From contig JASLKK010000002.1 in the NCBI GenBank assembly GCA_030747595.1, positions 185,028-249,027 on the forward strand: a stretch of DNA of 64,000 nt, given 5' to 3'. Source of the stretch: Acidimicrobiales bacterium. GTDB taxonomy: Bacteria > Actinomycetota > Acidimicrobiia > Acidimicrobiales > MedAcidi-G1. Both the position numbers and the translations under genes were made by a program. Positions 27,039-36,358 of this stretch are shown in pieces. The notes beneath the pieces were generated by a model. That model worked only from the letters and a program-made list of their open reading frames with translations. It was not told where the DNA came from and did not search any database. The first letter of the stretch is position 1. Each line of letters opens with the position of its first letter.

Positions 27039-28286
27039 ATGGAAACCGTGCTGGTCCTCGTTGCCGTCTTCTCCGTTCTCATCGCGGTCGTGACCGTGGT
27101 TTGGGCCACTCGCCGACCCGCGCCGGTGGGCGAGGTGGAGCCCTCCGCCCCGTTGCTGGATGCCGCGGCGCTTGTCGCCCAGATCGGGGCCGAGGTCCGA
27201 GCCCAGGTCGGGACCCAGGTGGCCGAGACGGCGGCCAGCGCCCTGAAGCACAACAACGACCAGTTCCTGACGCTGGCCACCGAGCGAATGGGAGCGGTCC
27301 ATGAGCAGACCAAGGGCCTGTTGGATCCGTTCAGCGAGCAGATGCGAAAGCTCGGTGAGACCGTAGGCAACCTCCAGACCTCCCACGAGAAGGAGAAGGG
27401 GGCGGTAGGTGCTCTGACCCTGCAGCTGGGCCGTCAGATGACGGAGTTGCAGTCCACCACCACCACGCTGACCGAGGCGCTCCGTTCCTCGTCGGCTCGA
27501 GGTGCGTGGGGCGAGAACCAACTCCGGAACGTCATCGAGTTGTCCGGGATGGAGCCGTACTGCGACTTCACCGAGCAGGTCACGGCTGAGAATCGGGCTG
27601 GTGAGCGGATCCGGCCCGATGTGAAGGTTCGTCTCCCCAACGGTGCCCAACTCTTCGTAGATGCCAAGGTTCCGCTGGACGCCTACCTCCGTGCCCAGGA
27701 GGCCACCGATCCGGCGGTGGTCGAGACCGAGCTCAAGGCCCATGCCAAGGCGCTCGAGGCACACGTCGGCGCCCTAGCTGGGAAGAAGTACTGGGAGGCG
27801 GACGGTGAGCCGTCTCCCGAGTTCGTCGTGTTGTTCGTGCCCGGTGAGTCGTTTCTGGCTGACGCCCTGCGTGCCGAGCCGGGTCTCCTTCAAAAGGCCA
27901 TGAACCAGCGGGTCCTACTGGCCTCGCCGGTGAACCTGCTGGCCCTGTTGTGGGCAGTGGCTGGGGGCTGGCAGCAGGCCCGTCTGGCCGAGAACGCGCG
28001 GGACATCGCCGAACTGGGCACCGAGCTCTACGACCGGGTGGGCACCTTGCTCGACCACGTGGACAAGACGGGTCGTGGCCTGGGGACGGCGATCGGCGCC
28101 TACAACAAGCTGGTCGGCTCGATCGACGACCGTCTTCTGCCCACTATGCGGAAGTTCCCCGAACTGGGCGTGGGTAGTGATGCGCTCAGCTCACCACCCG
28201 ACATCGAGGTGGCACCGAGAGATCTACGGGCTGGTGAACTCCCGTCAGCTGTTGAAGGAGCCGGGGGGGACGAAACAAGAGTCTGA
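27039..28286 (+). CDS. rmuC: DNA recombination protein RmuC
   Basis: A 415-residue RmuC-family protein. An N-terminal membrane anchor (residues 2-24, LVLVAVFSVLIAVVTVVW) is followed by a predicted coiled coil to about residue 150 and the conserved RmuC core: SSARGAWGENQLRNVIELSGM, VDAKVPLDAYL, and VVLFVPGESFLADAL. RmuC is linked to limiting inversions and recombination at short inverted repeats and carries a nuclease-like fold. Monocistronic here, 54 nt after the PLD gene. The family is certain; the mechanism in actinomycetes is not. Confidence 0.92.
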   Translation: METVLVLVAVFSVLIAVVTVVWATRRPAPVGEVEPSAPLLDAAALVAQIGAEVRAQVGTQVAETAASALKHNNDQFLTLATERMGAVHEQTKGLLDPFSEQMRKLGETVGNLQTSHEKEKGAVGALTLQLGRQMTELQSTTTTLTEALRSSSARGAWGENQLRNVIELSGMEPYCDFTEQVTAENRAGERIRPDVKVRLPNGAQLFVDAKVPLDAYLRAQEATDPAVVETELKAHAKALEAHVGALAGKKYWEADGEPSPEFVVLFVPGESFLADALRAEPGLLQKAMNQRVLLASPVNLLALLWAVAGGWQQARLAENARDIAELGTELYDRVGTLLDHVDKTGRGLGTAIGAYNKLVGSIDDRLLPTMRKFPELGVGSDALSSPPDIEVAPRDLRAGELPSAVEGAGGDETRV

Positions 28287-28336
28287 CCGTGCCTCCATCC
28301 TGTCGGCGGGCTGTCTGGTGCCTCACCCTCGACCCG

Positions 28337-29389
28337 TCACAGCACGATCCCGTCGACCAACCGGCCTGCCATGGTGAGGAGTTGGACAGCGCGGTCGTGG
28401 AGATCGCGACCAGTCTCAGCTGGTGCGCGTCCGGCTGCCGCCCGGGCGTTGGTTCCCTCAAGGATGATGCCGAGCTTGTAGCACGCCAGCGTCCACCACC
28501 AGGACAGATCTTCAAGGGGGAGGCCCGTTCGGTCGGCATACCGGTCTGCGAGTTCCCGCCAGTGGGGGAATCCGGGGGCACTAGCGTGGAACGAGCCGAT
28601 GCCTTGAGAGGTAGCCAACAGCCAGGCGATGTCAAGGCGCGGGTCCCCTGAGGTCGTGAGTTCCCAGTCGACAATGGCCGCCACCTCCGGACGGTCGCGT
28701 CGGGCCATCACGTTCGCCAGGTGAAAGTCCCCGTGGATGATCCGGATAGTTGCCTCGCGCGGGCGGTGCTCGTCTAGCCAGATCCCCACCCGGTCGACGT
28801 CAGGAAGGTTCGGACCGGCGTAGCCCTCTGTCTCCGCGTACGACTCGAGTAAAGATCGCCATCGGGGAACTTGTCGCTCAAGCCAGCCAACGGGGCGCCC
28901 GAGGTCCCCGAGCCCGACGGCCGACGGCTCCACGGCGGCCAGCGCCGCGATGGCGTCGACCATCGACAAGCCAAAAGCATGCTGCCAGCGCGGGTCGTCG
29001 TACCGCCCTTCCAAGCCTGACCCAGGGTTGAAGCCGTCAACGACCTCGCCGAGGTGGAAGCACGTTCCGATCACCGACGGGTCGTCGCACACAGCGAGAA
29101 ACGCCGGGTGGGGGACGTCGCTTCCTGACAGGGCGGCCAGCACCCGGGCCTCCCGAAGCATCGTCTCGTTGCTGTTCGGCCGGGGATGCCGGGGCGGCCG
29201 TCGAAGGACCATCGCCGTCCCATCCTCGCGGGTCAGGTGGAAGAGGTGGTTCTGGGTGCCGCCCGCCAGTTCCTGGAAGGCCACCACTGGGCCATTGCCC
29301 GGCGCTGAGCTACTGGCGAGCCAGACCTGTAAGGCCGGCCAGTCGAGGAGCCCACCTGTATCGTCCAACGTTCCCCCGAGTCCAACCAT
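28337..29389 (-). CDS. Aminoglycoside phosphotransferase-family kinase (ACAD10/11 N-domain-like)
   Basis: A 350-residue protein-kinase-like phosphotransferase. The N-terminal LAGGTQNHLFHLTREDG acts as nucleotide loop, VLRRPPR holds the likely ATP lysine/arginine region, the catalytic loop is HGDFHLAN (Asp221, Asn226) and the Mg-binding segment is IVDWELTTSGDP. In actinomycetes this subfamily often sits near acyl-CoA dehydrogenases and resembles the kinase domain of ACAD10/11, which phosphorylates 4-hydroxyacyl-CoA. No acyl-CoA dehydrogenase adjoins it here, so substrate is open. It is not evidence of antibiotic resistance. Divergent from the pyrimidine operon. Confidence 0.83.
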   Translation of the reverse strand: MVGLGGTLDDTGGLLDWPALQVWLASSSAPGNGPVVAFQELAGGTQNHLFHLTREDGTAMVLRRPPRHPRPNSNETMLREARVLAALSGSDVPHPAFLAVCDDPSVIGTCFHLGEVVDGFNPGSGLEGRYDDPRWQHAFGLSMVDAIAALAAVEPSAVGLGDLGRPVGWLERQVPRWRSLLESYAETEGYAGPNLPDVDRVGIWLDEHRPREATIRIIHGDFHLANVMARRDRPEVAAIVDWELTTSGDPRLDIAWLLATSQGIGSFHASAPGFPHWRELADRYADRTGLPLEDLSWWWTLACYKLGIILEGTNARAAAGRAPAETGRDLHDRAVQLLTMAGRLVDGIVL

Positions 29390-29509
29390 CTGTTCAGGTT
29401 GCCACTACTGTCGGCGACCGCGACACGCTGCAATGGTCGGTTTGGAAAGTTTTGCTCCGGCCGTGAGGAGGTGGCGTCGGCACGGACACTGAGAATGTAG
29501 GAGGCGAAG

Positions 29510-30352
29510 GTGGCGAGCGAAGTACGGGCAGCGATGGTCCAGACGGGCTGGACCGGCGATAAGGAGTCGATGATCGAGCTCCATGAGAAGTACCTAGCTG
29601 AGGCCGCTGAGGCCGGTGCTCGGGTCATGTGCTTCCAGGAACTCTTCTACGGCCCTTATTTCTGTCAGGTCCAAGACGCCGCCTTCTACGACTACGCCGA
29701 GGCCATCCCCGACGGCCCTACCACCAAGCGGTTCCAGGAACTGGCGGCCAAGTACGGCATGGTGCTGATCCTGCCTATGTACGAAAAGGAGCAGGAGGGC
29801 CTGCTCTACAACACCGCGGCGGTCATCGACGCCGACGGCTCCTACCTCGGCAAGTACCGGAAGACCCACCTCCCCCAGGTCAAGGGCTTCTGGGAGAAGT
29901 TCTACTTCCGCCCCGGGAATCTTGGGTACCCGGTGTTTGAGACCGCCGTGGGTCGGGTCGGCGTCTACATCTGCTACGACCGCCACTTCCCCGAGGGGTG
30001 GCGGGCCCTGGGCCTGAACGGTGCCCAGATGGTGTTCAACCCGTCGGCTACCAGCCGGGGCCTGTCGGCCTACCTGTGGAAGCTCGAGCAGCCGGCGTCG
30101 GCAGCCGCCAACATGTACTTCGTGGGGGCCATCAACCGGGTGGGCATCGAGGACCTGGGCGAGAACGACTTCTACGGGACCACCTACTTCGTCGACCCCC
30201 GGGGCCAGTTCGTGGGCGACGTGTGCTCCGACCAAGCCGAGGAACTCATCGTGCGGGACCTCGACCTGGACCTGGTCGACGAGGTTCGCAACCAGTGGGC
30301 CTTCTACCGGGATCGCCGACCCGACATGTACGACCCGCTGACCCGGGCCTGA
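29510..30352 (+). CDS. Beta-ureidopropionase (N-carbamoyl-beta-alanine amidohydrolase), nitrilase superfamily
   Basis: A 280-residue carbon-nitrogen hydrolase. The catalytic triad is Glu44 (CFQELFYGPY), Lys118 (KYRKTHLP) and Cys155 (YICYDRHFPE). The GFWEKFYFRPGN segment is shared with beta-ureidopropionases and N-carbamoylputrescine amidases. GTG start with a GGAGGCGAAG-type ribosome-binding site. It is followed by an omega-aminotransferase and a dihydropyrimidinase, which supports N-carbamoyl-beta-alanine (or 3-ureidoisobutyrate) as substrate, releasing ammonia, CO2 and a beta-amino acid. Confidence 0.9.
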   Translation: MASEVRAAMVQTGWTGDKESMIELHEKYLAEAAEAGARVMCFQELFYGPYFCQVQDAAFYDYAEAIPDGPTTKRFQELAAKYGMVLILPMYEKEQEGLLYNTAAVIDADGSYLGKYRKTHLPQVKGFWEKFYFRPGNLGYPVFETAVGRVGVYICYDRHFPEGWRALGLNGAQMVFNPSATSRGLSAYLWKLEQPASAAANMYFVGAINRVGIEDLGENDFYGTTYFVDPRGQFVGDVCSDQAEELIVRDLDLDLVDEVRNQWAFYRDRRPDMYDPLTRA

Positions 30353-30375
30353 CCCGTACCTCGCCGGAGACGTCG

Positions 30376-31665
30376 ATGACCACTAACGCCGAACTCCTGA
30401 GCCGACACCGGGCAGTCCTACCGAACTGGCTGTCGCTCTACTACGACCCCCCGATCTCGTTCGACCGCGGCCAAGGTCGTCACGTCTATGACGTGGAGGG
30501 GAACTGCTACCTCGACTTCTTCGGCGGGATCCTCACCACCAGCCTCGGCTACGACATCCCTGAGATCACGAAGGCCGTGCAAGAACAGGCGCCGAAGACG
30601 TTCCACACCTCGACGCTCTACTTGTCCGAGTCGATGATCGAGTTGGCCGAACTCATCTCAGAACTCTCAGGCATCCCCGACGCCAAGGTGTTCTTCACCA
30701 CTTCGGGTACTGAGGCCAACGACGCTGCACTGATGCTGGCCACCGTGGCTCGTCGCTCCAACCAGATCCTGGCCCTGCGCAACAGCTACCACGGACGGTC
30801 GTTCACGACGATCGCCATCACCGCCCAGAGGTCGTGGTCACCGACCAGCGTCAGTGGCATGTCGGTCAACTACGTGCACGGTGGCTATCGCCTCCGCAGC
30901 CCGTTCCGCCATCTCGACGACGAGGCTTACACCGACGCCTGCGTAGACGACCTGAACCAGGTCTTCGACATGATGACCTCGGGCGACGTGGCCGCCATGA
31001 TCGCCGAGCCCATTCAGGGTGTCGGCGGTTTCGCTACGCCCCCCGACGGCTTCTTCGCTCCGATCAAGAAGGAACTCGAGAACCGTGGCGTCCTCTTCAT
31101 CTCCGACGAGGTCCAGACCGGGTGGGGCCGCACCGGTCAGCACTTCTGGGGCTACCAGGCCCACGGGATCACGCCCGACATCCTCACCTTTGCCAAAGGT
31201 GTCGGCAACGGCCTGTCCCTCGGCGGTGTGATCGCCGGCGCCGAACTCATGGACTCGCTGCCCGGCAACTCGATCTCCACATTCGGTGGGAACCCGATGA
31301 GCAGCGTCGGGGCGCTGGCGACGATCCGGTACATGCTGGAACACGACATCCAGGGCCATGCGCTGCGGATGGGAGAGCGTCTCGTCGGGCATCTGCAACC
31401 CGCGGTCGATGCCTCAGACGTGGTTGTCGAGTTGAGGGGCAGGGGCCTGATGCTGGCCATCGAGACCGTGCAGCCGGGCACCATCGAGCCCAACGGCGAC
31501 GCCGCCGGCCGGATCATGGAGCAGGCTCGGAACGCCGGCCTGTTGGTGGGCAAGGGCGGCCTGTATGGCAACGTGATTCGCATAGCGCCGCCCATGACGG
31601 TGACAGAGGCCGAGATCGACGAGGCGGGCACCACGCTGGCCGGGATCATCGAACGCCTGGGCTGA
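30376..31665 (+). CDS. Class III (omega) aminotransferase, beta-alanine/AGXT2-like
   Basis: A 429-residue fold-type I class III aminotransferase. Visible features are FTTSGTEANDAALMLA, the cofactor Asp in FISDEVQTGWGRTG and the PLP lysine Lys274 in FAKGVGNGLSLGG. I start at the ATG 24 nt after the upstream stop; the longer frame is a shadow of the preceding gene. It resembles alanine-glyoxylate/beta-alanine-pyruvate aminotransferases and would convert beta-alanine or 3-aminoisobutyrate to the semialdehyde used by the dehydrogenase at 33193. Confidence 0.9.
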   Translation: MTTNAELLSRHRAVLPNWLSLYYDPPISFDRGQGRHVYDVEGNCYLDFFGGILTTSLGYDIPEITKAVQEQAPKTFHTSTLYLSESMIELAELISELSGIPDAKVFFTTSGTEANDAALMLATVARRSNQILALRNSYHGRSFTTIAITAQRSWSPTSVSGMSVNYVHGGYRLRSPFRHLDDEAYTDACVDDLNQVFDMMTSGDVAAMIAEPIQGVGGFATPPDGFFAPIKKELENRGVLFISDEVQTGWGRTGQHFWGYQAHGITPDILTFAKGVGNGLSLGGVIAGAELMDSLPGNSISTFGGNPMSSVGALATIRYMLEHDIQGHALRMGERLVGHLQPAVDASDVVVELRGRGLMLAIETVQPGTIEPNGDAAGRIMEQARNAGLLVGKGGLYGNVIRIAPPMTVTEAEIDEAGTTLAGIIERLG

Positions 31666-31712
31666 CGGGCCGGGCAGGAAAGCCGCCTGCTGGCGGCACG
31701 AAGGGGGAACCA

Positions 31713-33125
31713 ATGACGACGCTCATCAAGAACGGCACGGTGGTCAGTGCCACCGGTCGCCACGCGGCCGAGGTGCTGGTCGACGGGACCACGATCGCCG
31801 CCGTGCTCCAACCGGGGTCGACCATGGCCGTCTCGGCCGAGTCGGGTGCCGACCGGGTCGTGGACGCCACCGGGAAGTTCGTGGTGCCCGGCGGGATTGA
31901 CTGCCACACCCACATGGAGCTCCCGTTCGGAGGCACGTTCGCCAGCGACACGTTCGAGATCGGCACCCGGGCCGCCGCGTGGGGCGGCACCACCACCATC
32001 ATCGACTTCGCCGTCCAGAAGACCGGTGAGAACGTGCGGGACAGCCTCGAGGCGTGGCAGGCCAAGGCCGACGGCCAGTGCGCCGTGGACTACGCCTTCC
32101 ACATGATCTTGGGAGGCGTCGACGACGCGGCGCTCAAGGAGATGGACGCCCTGGTCGACGAGGGCATCACCAGCTTCAAGCTATTCATGGCCTACCCGGG
32201 CGTCTTCTACAGCGATGATGGCCAGATCCTGCGGGCCATGCAGAAGGCGGCCAACAATGGCGCGCTGATCACCATGCACGCCGAGAACGGCATCGCCATT
32301 GACGTGCTGGCCGAACAGGCCGCGGCCCGGGGTCAGACCGATCCCGTGTACCACGGCATCACCCGGCCCTCTCGCATGGAGGGCGAGGCCACCAATCGGG
32401 CCATTCAACTGGCCTTGGTAGCCGGAGCGCCCGTCTACTTCGTCCACCTCTCGGCCAGCGAGGCCCTTGAGAGGGTGGCCGAGGCTCGCGATGCCGGACA
32501 CAACGTGTTCGCCGAGACATGCCCCCAGTACCTGTACCTGAATCTGGAGGATCACCTCGGGGCTCCCGGTTTCGCTGGTGCCGGCTATGTCTGTTCACCC
32601 CCGCTGCGAACGAAGGAACACACCCATCACAAGGATCTGTGGAGGGGTCTGCGGACCAACGACCTGGCCATCGTGGCCACCGACCACTGCCCGTTCTGCA
32701 TGAAGGACCAGAAGGAGCTTGGAAAGGACGACTTCCGGGCCATCCCCAACGGGATCGGCGGCGTGGAGCACCGGATGGACCTCATCTACCAGGGTGTGGC
32801 CATGGGTGAGTTGAGTCTGGAGCGGTGGGTGGAGACGTGTTCGACCACGCCGGCCCGCATGTTTGGCATCTATCCGCAGAAAGGGGTGATCGCGCCGGGT
32901 TCGGACGCCGACATCGTTCTGTACGACCCGGAGGCCAGGACCGAGATCTCAGTCGACACCCATCACATGAGCATGGACTACTCGGCCTATGAGGGGTATT
33001 CGATCGACGGCAAGGTCGACACGGTGATGTCCAAGGGACGGATCCTGATCGAGGACGGTGAGTACCACGGGGCCAAGGGTCACGGGGCTTACCTCCGACG
33101 CGGCCTGTCGACCTATCTCCAGTAG
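31713..33125 (+). CDS. Dihydropyrimidinase / D-hydantoinase
   Basis: A 470-residue cyclic amidohydrolase, usual family length. The metal site is GGIDCHTHMELPFGG (HxH), the lysine to be carbamylated is Lys156 (SFKLFMAYPG), and further ligands lie in ITMHAENG, YFVHLSASEA and ATDHCPF. The ATG follows AAGGGGGAA. It opens dihydrouracil or dihydrothymine to the N-carbamoyl-beta-amino acid consumed by the enzyme at 29510. Hydantoins are alternative substrates. The gene order (ureidopropionase, aminotransferase, dihydropyrimidinase, semialdehyde dehydrogenase) is that of reductive pyrimidine breakdown. Confidence 0.92.
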   Translation: MTTLIKNGTVVSATGRHAAEVLVDGTTIAAVLQPGSTMAVSAESGADRVVDATGKFVVPGGIDCHTHMELPFGGTFASDTFEIGTRAAAWGGTTTIIDFAVQKTGENVRDSLEAWQAKADGQCAVDYAFHMILGGVDDAALKEMDALVDEGITSFKLFMAYPGVFYSDDGQILRAMQKAANNGALITMHAENGIAIDVLAEQAAARGQTDPVYHGITRPSRMEGEATNRAIQLALVAGAPVYFVHLSASEALERVAEARDAGHNVFAETCPQYLYLNLEDHLGAPGFAGAGYVCSPPLRTKEHTHHKDLWRGLRTNDLAIVATDHCPFCMKDQKELGKDDFRAIPNGIGGVEHRMDLIYQGVAMGELSLERWVETCSTTPARMFGIYPQKGVIAPGSDADIVLYDPEARTEISVDTHHMSMDYSAYEGYSIDGKVDTVMSKGRILIEDGEYHGAKGHGAYLRRGLSTYLQ

Positions 33126-33192
33126 CACCGACCTCCGGTAGCCCTCGTAGTTTCCGGCGGCCCGGATGGTCCGTCCCCTGAAGGAGAAACCG

Positions 33193-34680
33193 ATGAACGA
33201 GATCCAGCACCTGATCGACGGGGTCGCGTCGCCGTCTACGTCCGGCAATGACGGTCCGATCTTCGATCCGGCTACCGGTCAACAGACCGGGACGGTCGCC
33301 CTGGCCTCGGTGGCCGAGGTGGATGCCGCGGTGGCCTCGGCCCGGAGCGCCTTTGATGGTTGGAGCGAGGTGTCACTGGCCCGCCGCACCAAGTTGATGT
33401 ACGAGTTCCGCAACCTGCTGGTGGCCAACGCCGACGGGGTGGCGGCACGGTTGTCTGCCGAGCACGGCAAGGTGCTCGACGACGCCCGCGGCGAGGTGGC
33501 CCGAGGCATCGAGAACGTTGAGTTCGCCTGCGGCATCGCCGATGCACTCAAGGGCCTCCATAGTGAGGGCGCCAGCACAGGTGTGGACGTCTACACCGTG
33601 CGCCGGCCCCTTGGGGTGGTGGCAGGGATTACCCCGTTCAACTTCCCGGCCATGGTCCCCATGTGGATGTTCCCCAACGCCATTGCCTGTGGGAACACTT
33701 TTGTCCTCAAGCCATCTGAGCGTGATCCCTCAGCACCTCTGTTCATCGCCGAGCTCTTCCAGGAAGCAGGCTTCCCCCCTGGCGTGTTGAACGTGGTCAA
33801 TGGCGACAAGGTGGCTGTCGACCGCCTGGTCGAGCATCCTGATGTGAAGGCGGTGAGCTTCGTCGGGTCCACACCTATCGCCCGGTATGTGTACGCCTCG
33901 GCGACCGCCAACGGCAAGCGGGCTCAGGCCATGGGCGGGGCCAAGAACCACATGATCGTGCTTCCCGACGCCGACCTGGAGATGGCGGCCGATGCGGCGG
34001 TGTCGGCGGCCTACGGGTCGGCCGGCGAGCGGTGCATGGCCATCTCGGTGGTCGTCGCCGTTGGCGACGCGGGGGACCGGCTAGTCGAGGCCATCCGGGT
34101 CCGTATGGAGAAGTTGGTCATCGGTCCGGGGACCGACCCTGCATCGGAGATGGGTCCGCTCATCACCCGGGAGGCTCGCGACCGGGTGGCCGGCTACATC
34201 CAGGCGGGTGCCGATGCCGGCTGTCGGGTAGTAGTCGACGGTCGGGACCAGGTATTTGACGGCGACGGTTTCTTCCTCGGCGTGTCGCTGCTTGACCACG
34301 TCACCACCGACATGAGCGTCTACACCGACGAGATCTTCGGTCCGGTGCTGTCGGTGGTGCGGGCCGACTCGTATGCCGAGGGTGCCCAGATGATCCGCGA
34401 CAACCCCTTTGGGAACGGGGCGGCCATTTTCACCCGGGACGGTGGGGCGGCCCGCCAGTTCCAGCAGGACGCGGACGCCGGAATGGTCGGCATCAACGTG
34501 CCCATCCCGGTGCCTGTCGGCTACCACTCGTTCGGAGGGTGGAACGATTCGGCGTTCGGCGACCACACCATCTACGGGCCGGAGGGGCTGCGGTTCTACA
34601 CCCGACCCAAGGTGATCACCAGTCGGTGGCCCGACCCGTCGACCAGCGGCGTCGACCTCGGCTTCCCCCGTAACGACTGA
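33193..34680 (+). CDS. mmsA: CoA-acylating (methyl)malonate-semialdehyde dehydrogenase
   Basis: A 495-residue aldehyde dehydrogenase of the MmsA type. GVVAGITPFNFPAMVPMWM near 140-158 and the catalytic cysteine Cys281 (GSAGERCMAIS) are diagnostic of the CoA-acylating branch. It converts malonate or methylmalonate semialdehyde to acetyl-CoA or propionyl-CoA with loss of CO2. The ATG is preceded by AAGGAG (33181-33186). It completes the uracil/thymine route and could also serve valine breakdown together with the 3-hydroxyisobutyrate-dehydrogenase-like gene at 36355. Confidence 0.92.
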   Translation: MNEIQHLIDGVASPSTSGNDGPIFDPATGQQTGTVALASVAEVDAAVASARSAFDGWSEVSLARRTKLMYEFRNLLVANADGVAARLSAEHGKVLDDARGEVARGIENVEFACGIADALKGLHSEGASTGVDVYTVRRPLGVVAGITPFNFPAMVPMWMFPNAIACGNTFVLKPSERDPSAPLFIAELFQEAGFPPGVLNVVNGDKVAVDRLVEHPDVKAVSFVGSTPIARYVYASATANGKRAQAMGGAKNHMIVLPDADLEMAADAAVSAAYGSAGERCMAISVVVAVGDAGDRLVEAIRVRMEKLVIGPGTDPASEMGPLITREARDRVAGYIQAGADAGCRVVVDGRDQVFDGDGFFLGVSLLDHVTTDMSVYTDEIFGPVLSVVRADSYAEGAQMIRDNPFGNGAAIFTRDGGAARQFQQDADAGMVGINVPIPVPVGYHSFGGWNDSAFGDHTIYGPEGLRFYTRPKVITSRWPDPSTSGVDLGFPRND

Positions 34681-34696
34681 AAGGAAGGCTGGGCGA

Positions 34697-35698
34697 ATGG
34701 ACTTTGGAGTGGTTCTGCAGACGGACCCTCCGGCATGGCGCGTGGTCGAGTTGGCCCGCCAAGCCGAGACCCTCGGGTTCACCCACGCGTACACATTCGA
34801 CAGTCACGTCCTGTGGCAGGAACCGTTCGTGATCTACAGCGCCATGCTGGCAGCCACCAAGAAGATGGTGGTCGGCCCCATGGTGACCAACCCGGGCACC
34901 CGGGACTGGACGGTCATCGCCTCGCTGTTCGCCACCCTCAACGACATGTACGGCGAGCGCACGGTGTGCGCCATTGGCCGGGGCGATTCAGCCATGCGGG
35001 TCATCGGTCGCAAGCCCTGCAATCTCGCCACCCTTGAGGAGTCCATGGGGGTCATCAAGGGCCTGGCCGAGGGCGGCACCGCCGAGTACAACGGCACCAC
35101 TCAGACCTTCCCGTGGCGCAATGGCGGCTCGCTACCTATGTGGATGGCCGCCTACGGGCCGAAGGCGCTTGATCTCTGCGGCCGGAAGGCCGACGGCTTT
35201 GTACTCCAGTTGGCCGACCCGCAGATCGCCGAGTGGACCATTGCCGCCGTGAAGCAGGCCGCGGCCGATGCCGGGCGAGACCCCGAATCGCTGACCATCA
35301 CCGTGGTTGCTCCGGCCTACGTCGGCGATGACCTCGCCCACCAGCGCGACCAGGTGCGTTGGTTCGGAGGGATGGTCGGCAACCACGTAGCCGACCTCGT
35401 TGGCCGGTACGGCGCCGACGGGTCGGCGGTGCCCCAGGCTCTGACCGAATACATCGAGGGTCGGAAGGGCTACGACTACACGGAACACGGCCGGGCCGGC
35501 AACGAGCACACCGACTTCGTACCCGACGAAGTGATCGACCGGTTCTGCATCCTCGGCGATGAGAATGCCCACATCGCTCGGCTCCGCGAACTCGAGAGCC
35601 TCGGCGTGGACCAGTTCGCCATCTACCTAATGCACGACCAGAAGGACGAGACCCTTGACGCATACGGCCGGAAAATTATCCCGGCTCTAGCCCGTTAA
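34697..35698 (+). CDS. LLM-class flavin/F420-dependent oxidoreductase
   Basis: A 333-residue luciferase-like (TIM-barrel) oxidoreductase. The opening MDFGVVLQTDPPAWRVVELA, GPMVTNPGTRDWTVIASLF near 57-75, and AIGRGDSAMR near 92-101 are typical of the actinobacterial F420-dependent group. It follows the semialdehyde dehydrogenase by 16 nt. No dihydropyrimidine dehydrogenase is encoded in the window, so this gene could supply the missing pyrimidine reduction or act on a related ring. That role is inference; the cofactor is also predicted, not shown. Confidence 0.82.
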   Translation: MDFGVVLQTDPPAWRVVELARQAETLGFTHAYTFDSHVLWQEPFVIYSAMLAATKKMVVGPMVTNPGTRDWTVIASLFATLNDMYGERTVCAIGRGDSAMRVIGRKPCNLATLEESMGVIKGLAEGGTAEYNGTTQTFPWRNGGSLPMWMAAYGPKALDLCGRKADGFVLQLADPQIAEWTIAAVKQAAADAGRDPESLTITVVAPAYVGDDLAHQRDQVRWFGGMVGNHVADLVGRYGADGSAVPQALTEYIEGRKGYDYTEHGRAGNEHTDFVPDEVIDRFCILGDENAHIARLRELESLGVDQFAIYLMHDQKDETLDAYGRKIIPALAR

Positions 35699-35764
35699 CA
35701 GATTCAGCACCGTCTCCAAGCCGAATCGCTTCCGACCTGACCTGGACGCAACAACTGAGAGAGC

Positions 35765-36358
35765 GTGACCACCTTGTTATTTAGGCAAAGAAAGATCCAT
35801 GTCGTGGTCGAAGAAACCCGCCACGACTTCGGCCCGTCACCAAGTCGGCCCGCGTTGAAAGGGGCCGCCGCTGCTGTTGTGAGCAATCCATTCGTTGGTG
35901 GCTATGTAGCCGATCTGAGCCCTGCTGAGGAGGAACTACGCGACCTGGGCCATCAGTTGGGTGAGTTGCTTGTTGGGCATCTAGGTGGCGATCCTCACGC
36001 TATTGACAGCTATGGCAAAGGAGCGATCGTCGGGGCAGCGGGGGAGATCGAACACGGCGCCATGTGGCACATCCCTGGTGGCGGCGGGATGAGGGCTGCC
36101 CTCGGAAAGGGAGAGGCCATCGTCCCGTCCACCAAGAAAGTAGGACCGCTCGGAGCAAGGCTAGACGTCCCCCTTACCCATCTTGAGTGGTCTTACGTCG
36201 GAAGCCATTACGACGCAATCGAAGTAGGAGTTCCAGACGCACCACGGCCGGATGAGTTGGTACTGATCCTTGCCATGGCAATTGGTGGACGGATAAATGC
36301 ACGCCTTGCCGGAGGTTTCACCCTGGATGACCGGGGTCAACCCGGCGTGCCGGCATGA
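35765..36358 (+). CDS. AA_synth (DUF1185) family protein
   Basis: A 197-residue protein matching the 'amino acid synthesis' family: IVEE-like VVVEETRHDFG at the N-terminus, AAAVVSNPFVGGYVADL near 35-53, DSYGKGAIVGAAGEIEHGAMWHIP near 80-103, and HYDAIEVGVPDAPRPDELVL near 152-170. No catalytic role is established for the family. GTG start; stop overlaps the next ATG by 4 nt (ATGA), coupling it to the 3-hydroxyisobutyrate-dehydrogenase-like enzyme. Relatives recur in amide and pyrimidine catabolic operons, so a hydrolytic or ring-opening accessory step is possible. Confidence 0.75.
   Translation: MTTLLFRQRKIHVVVEETRHDFGPSPSRPALKGAAAAVVSNPFVGGYVADLSPAEEELRDLGHQLGELLVGHLGGDPHAIDSYGKGAIVGAAGEIEHGAMWHIPGGGGMRAALGKGEAIVPSTKKVGPLGARLDVPLTHLEWSYVGSHYDAIEVGVPDAPRPDELVLILAMAIGGRINARLAGGFTLDDRGQPGVPA

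Noticed and set aside
26361-27764. Long minus-strand open frame (467 codons) opposite the PLD and RmuC genes
   Set aside because: It is antisense to two clearly conserved genes, spans their junction and has a low-complexity His/Gly/Arg-rich translation with no family features. High G+C alone produces such frames.
28337-29389. Antibiotic-resistance aminoglycoside phosphotransferase
   Set aside because: The fold is shared, but the sequence pattern resembles the metabolic ACAD10/11-type kinases common in actinomycetes, with no resistance context.
29998-30375. Upstream extension of the aminotransferase frame through the beta-ureidopropionase gene
   Set aside because: It overlaps a conserved coding region in another frame; the ATG at 30376 matches the family start.
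30834-31712. Upstream extension of the dihydropyrimidinase frame through the aminotransferase gene
   Set aside because: The extension is Arg-rich out-of-frame sequence within a conserved gene; homology and a ribosome-binding site begin at 31713.
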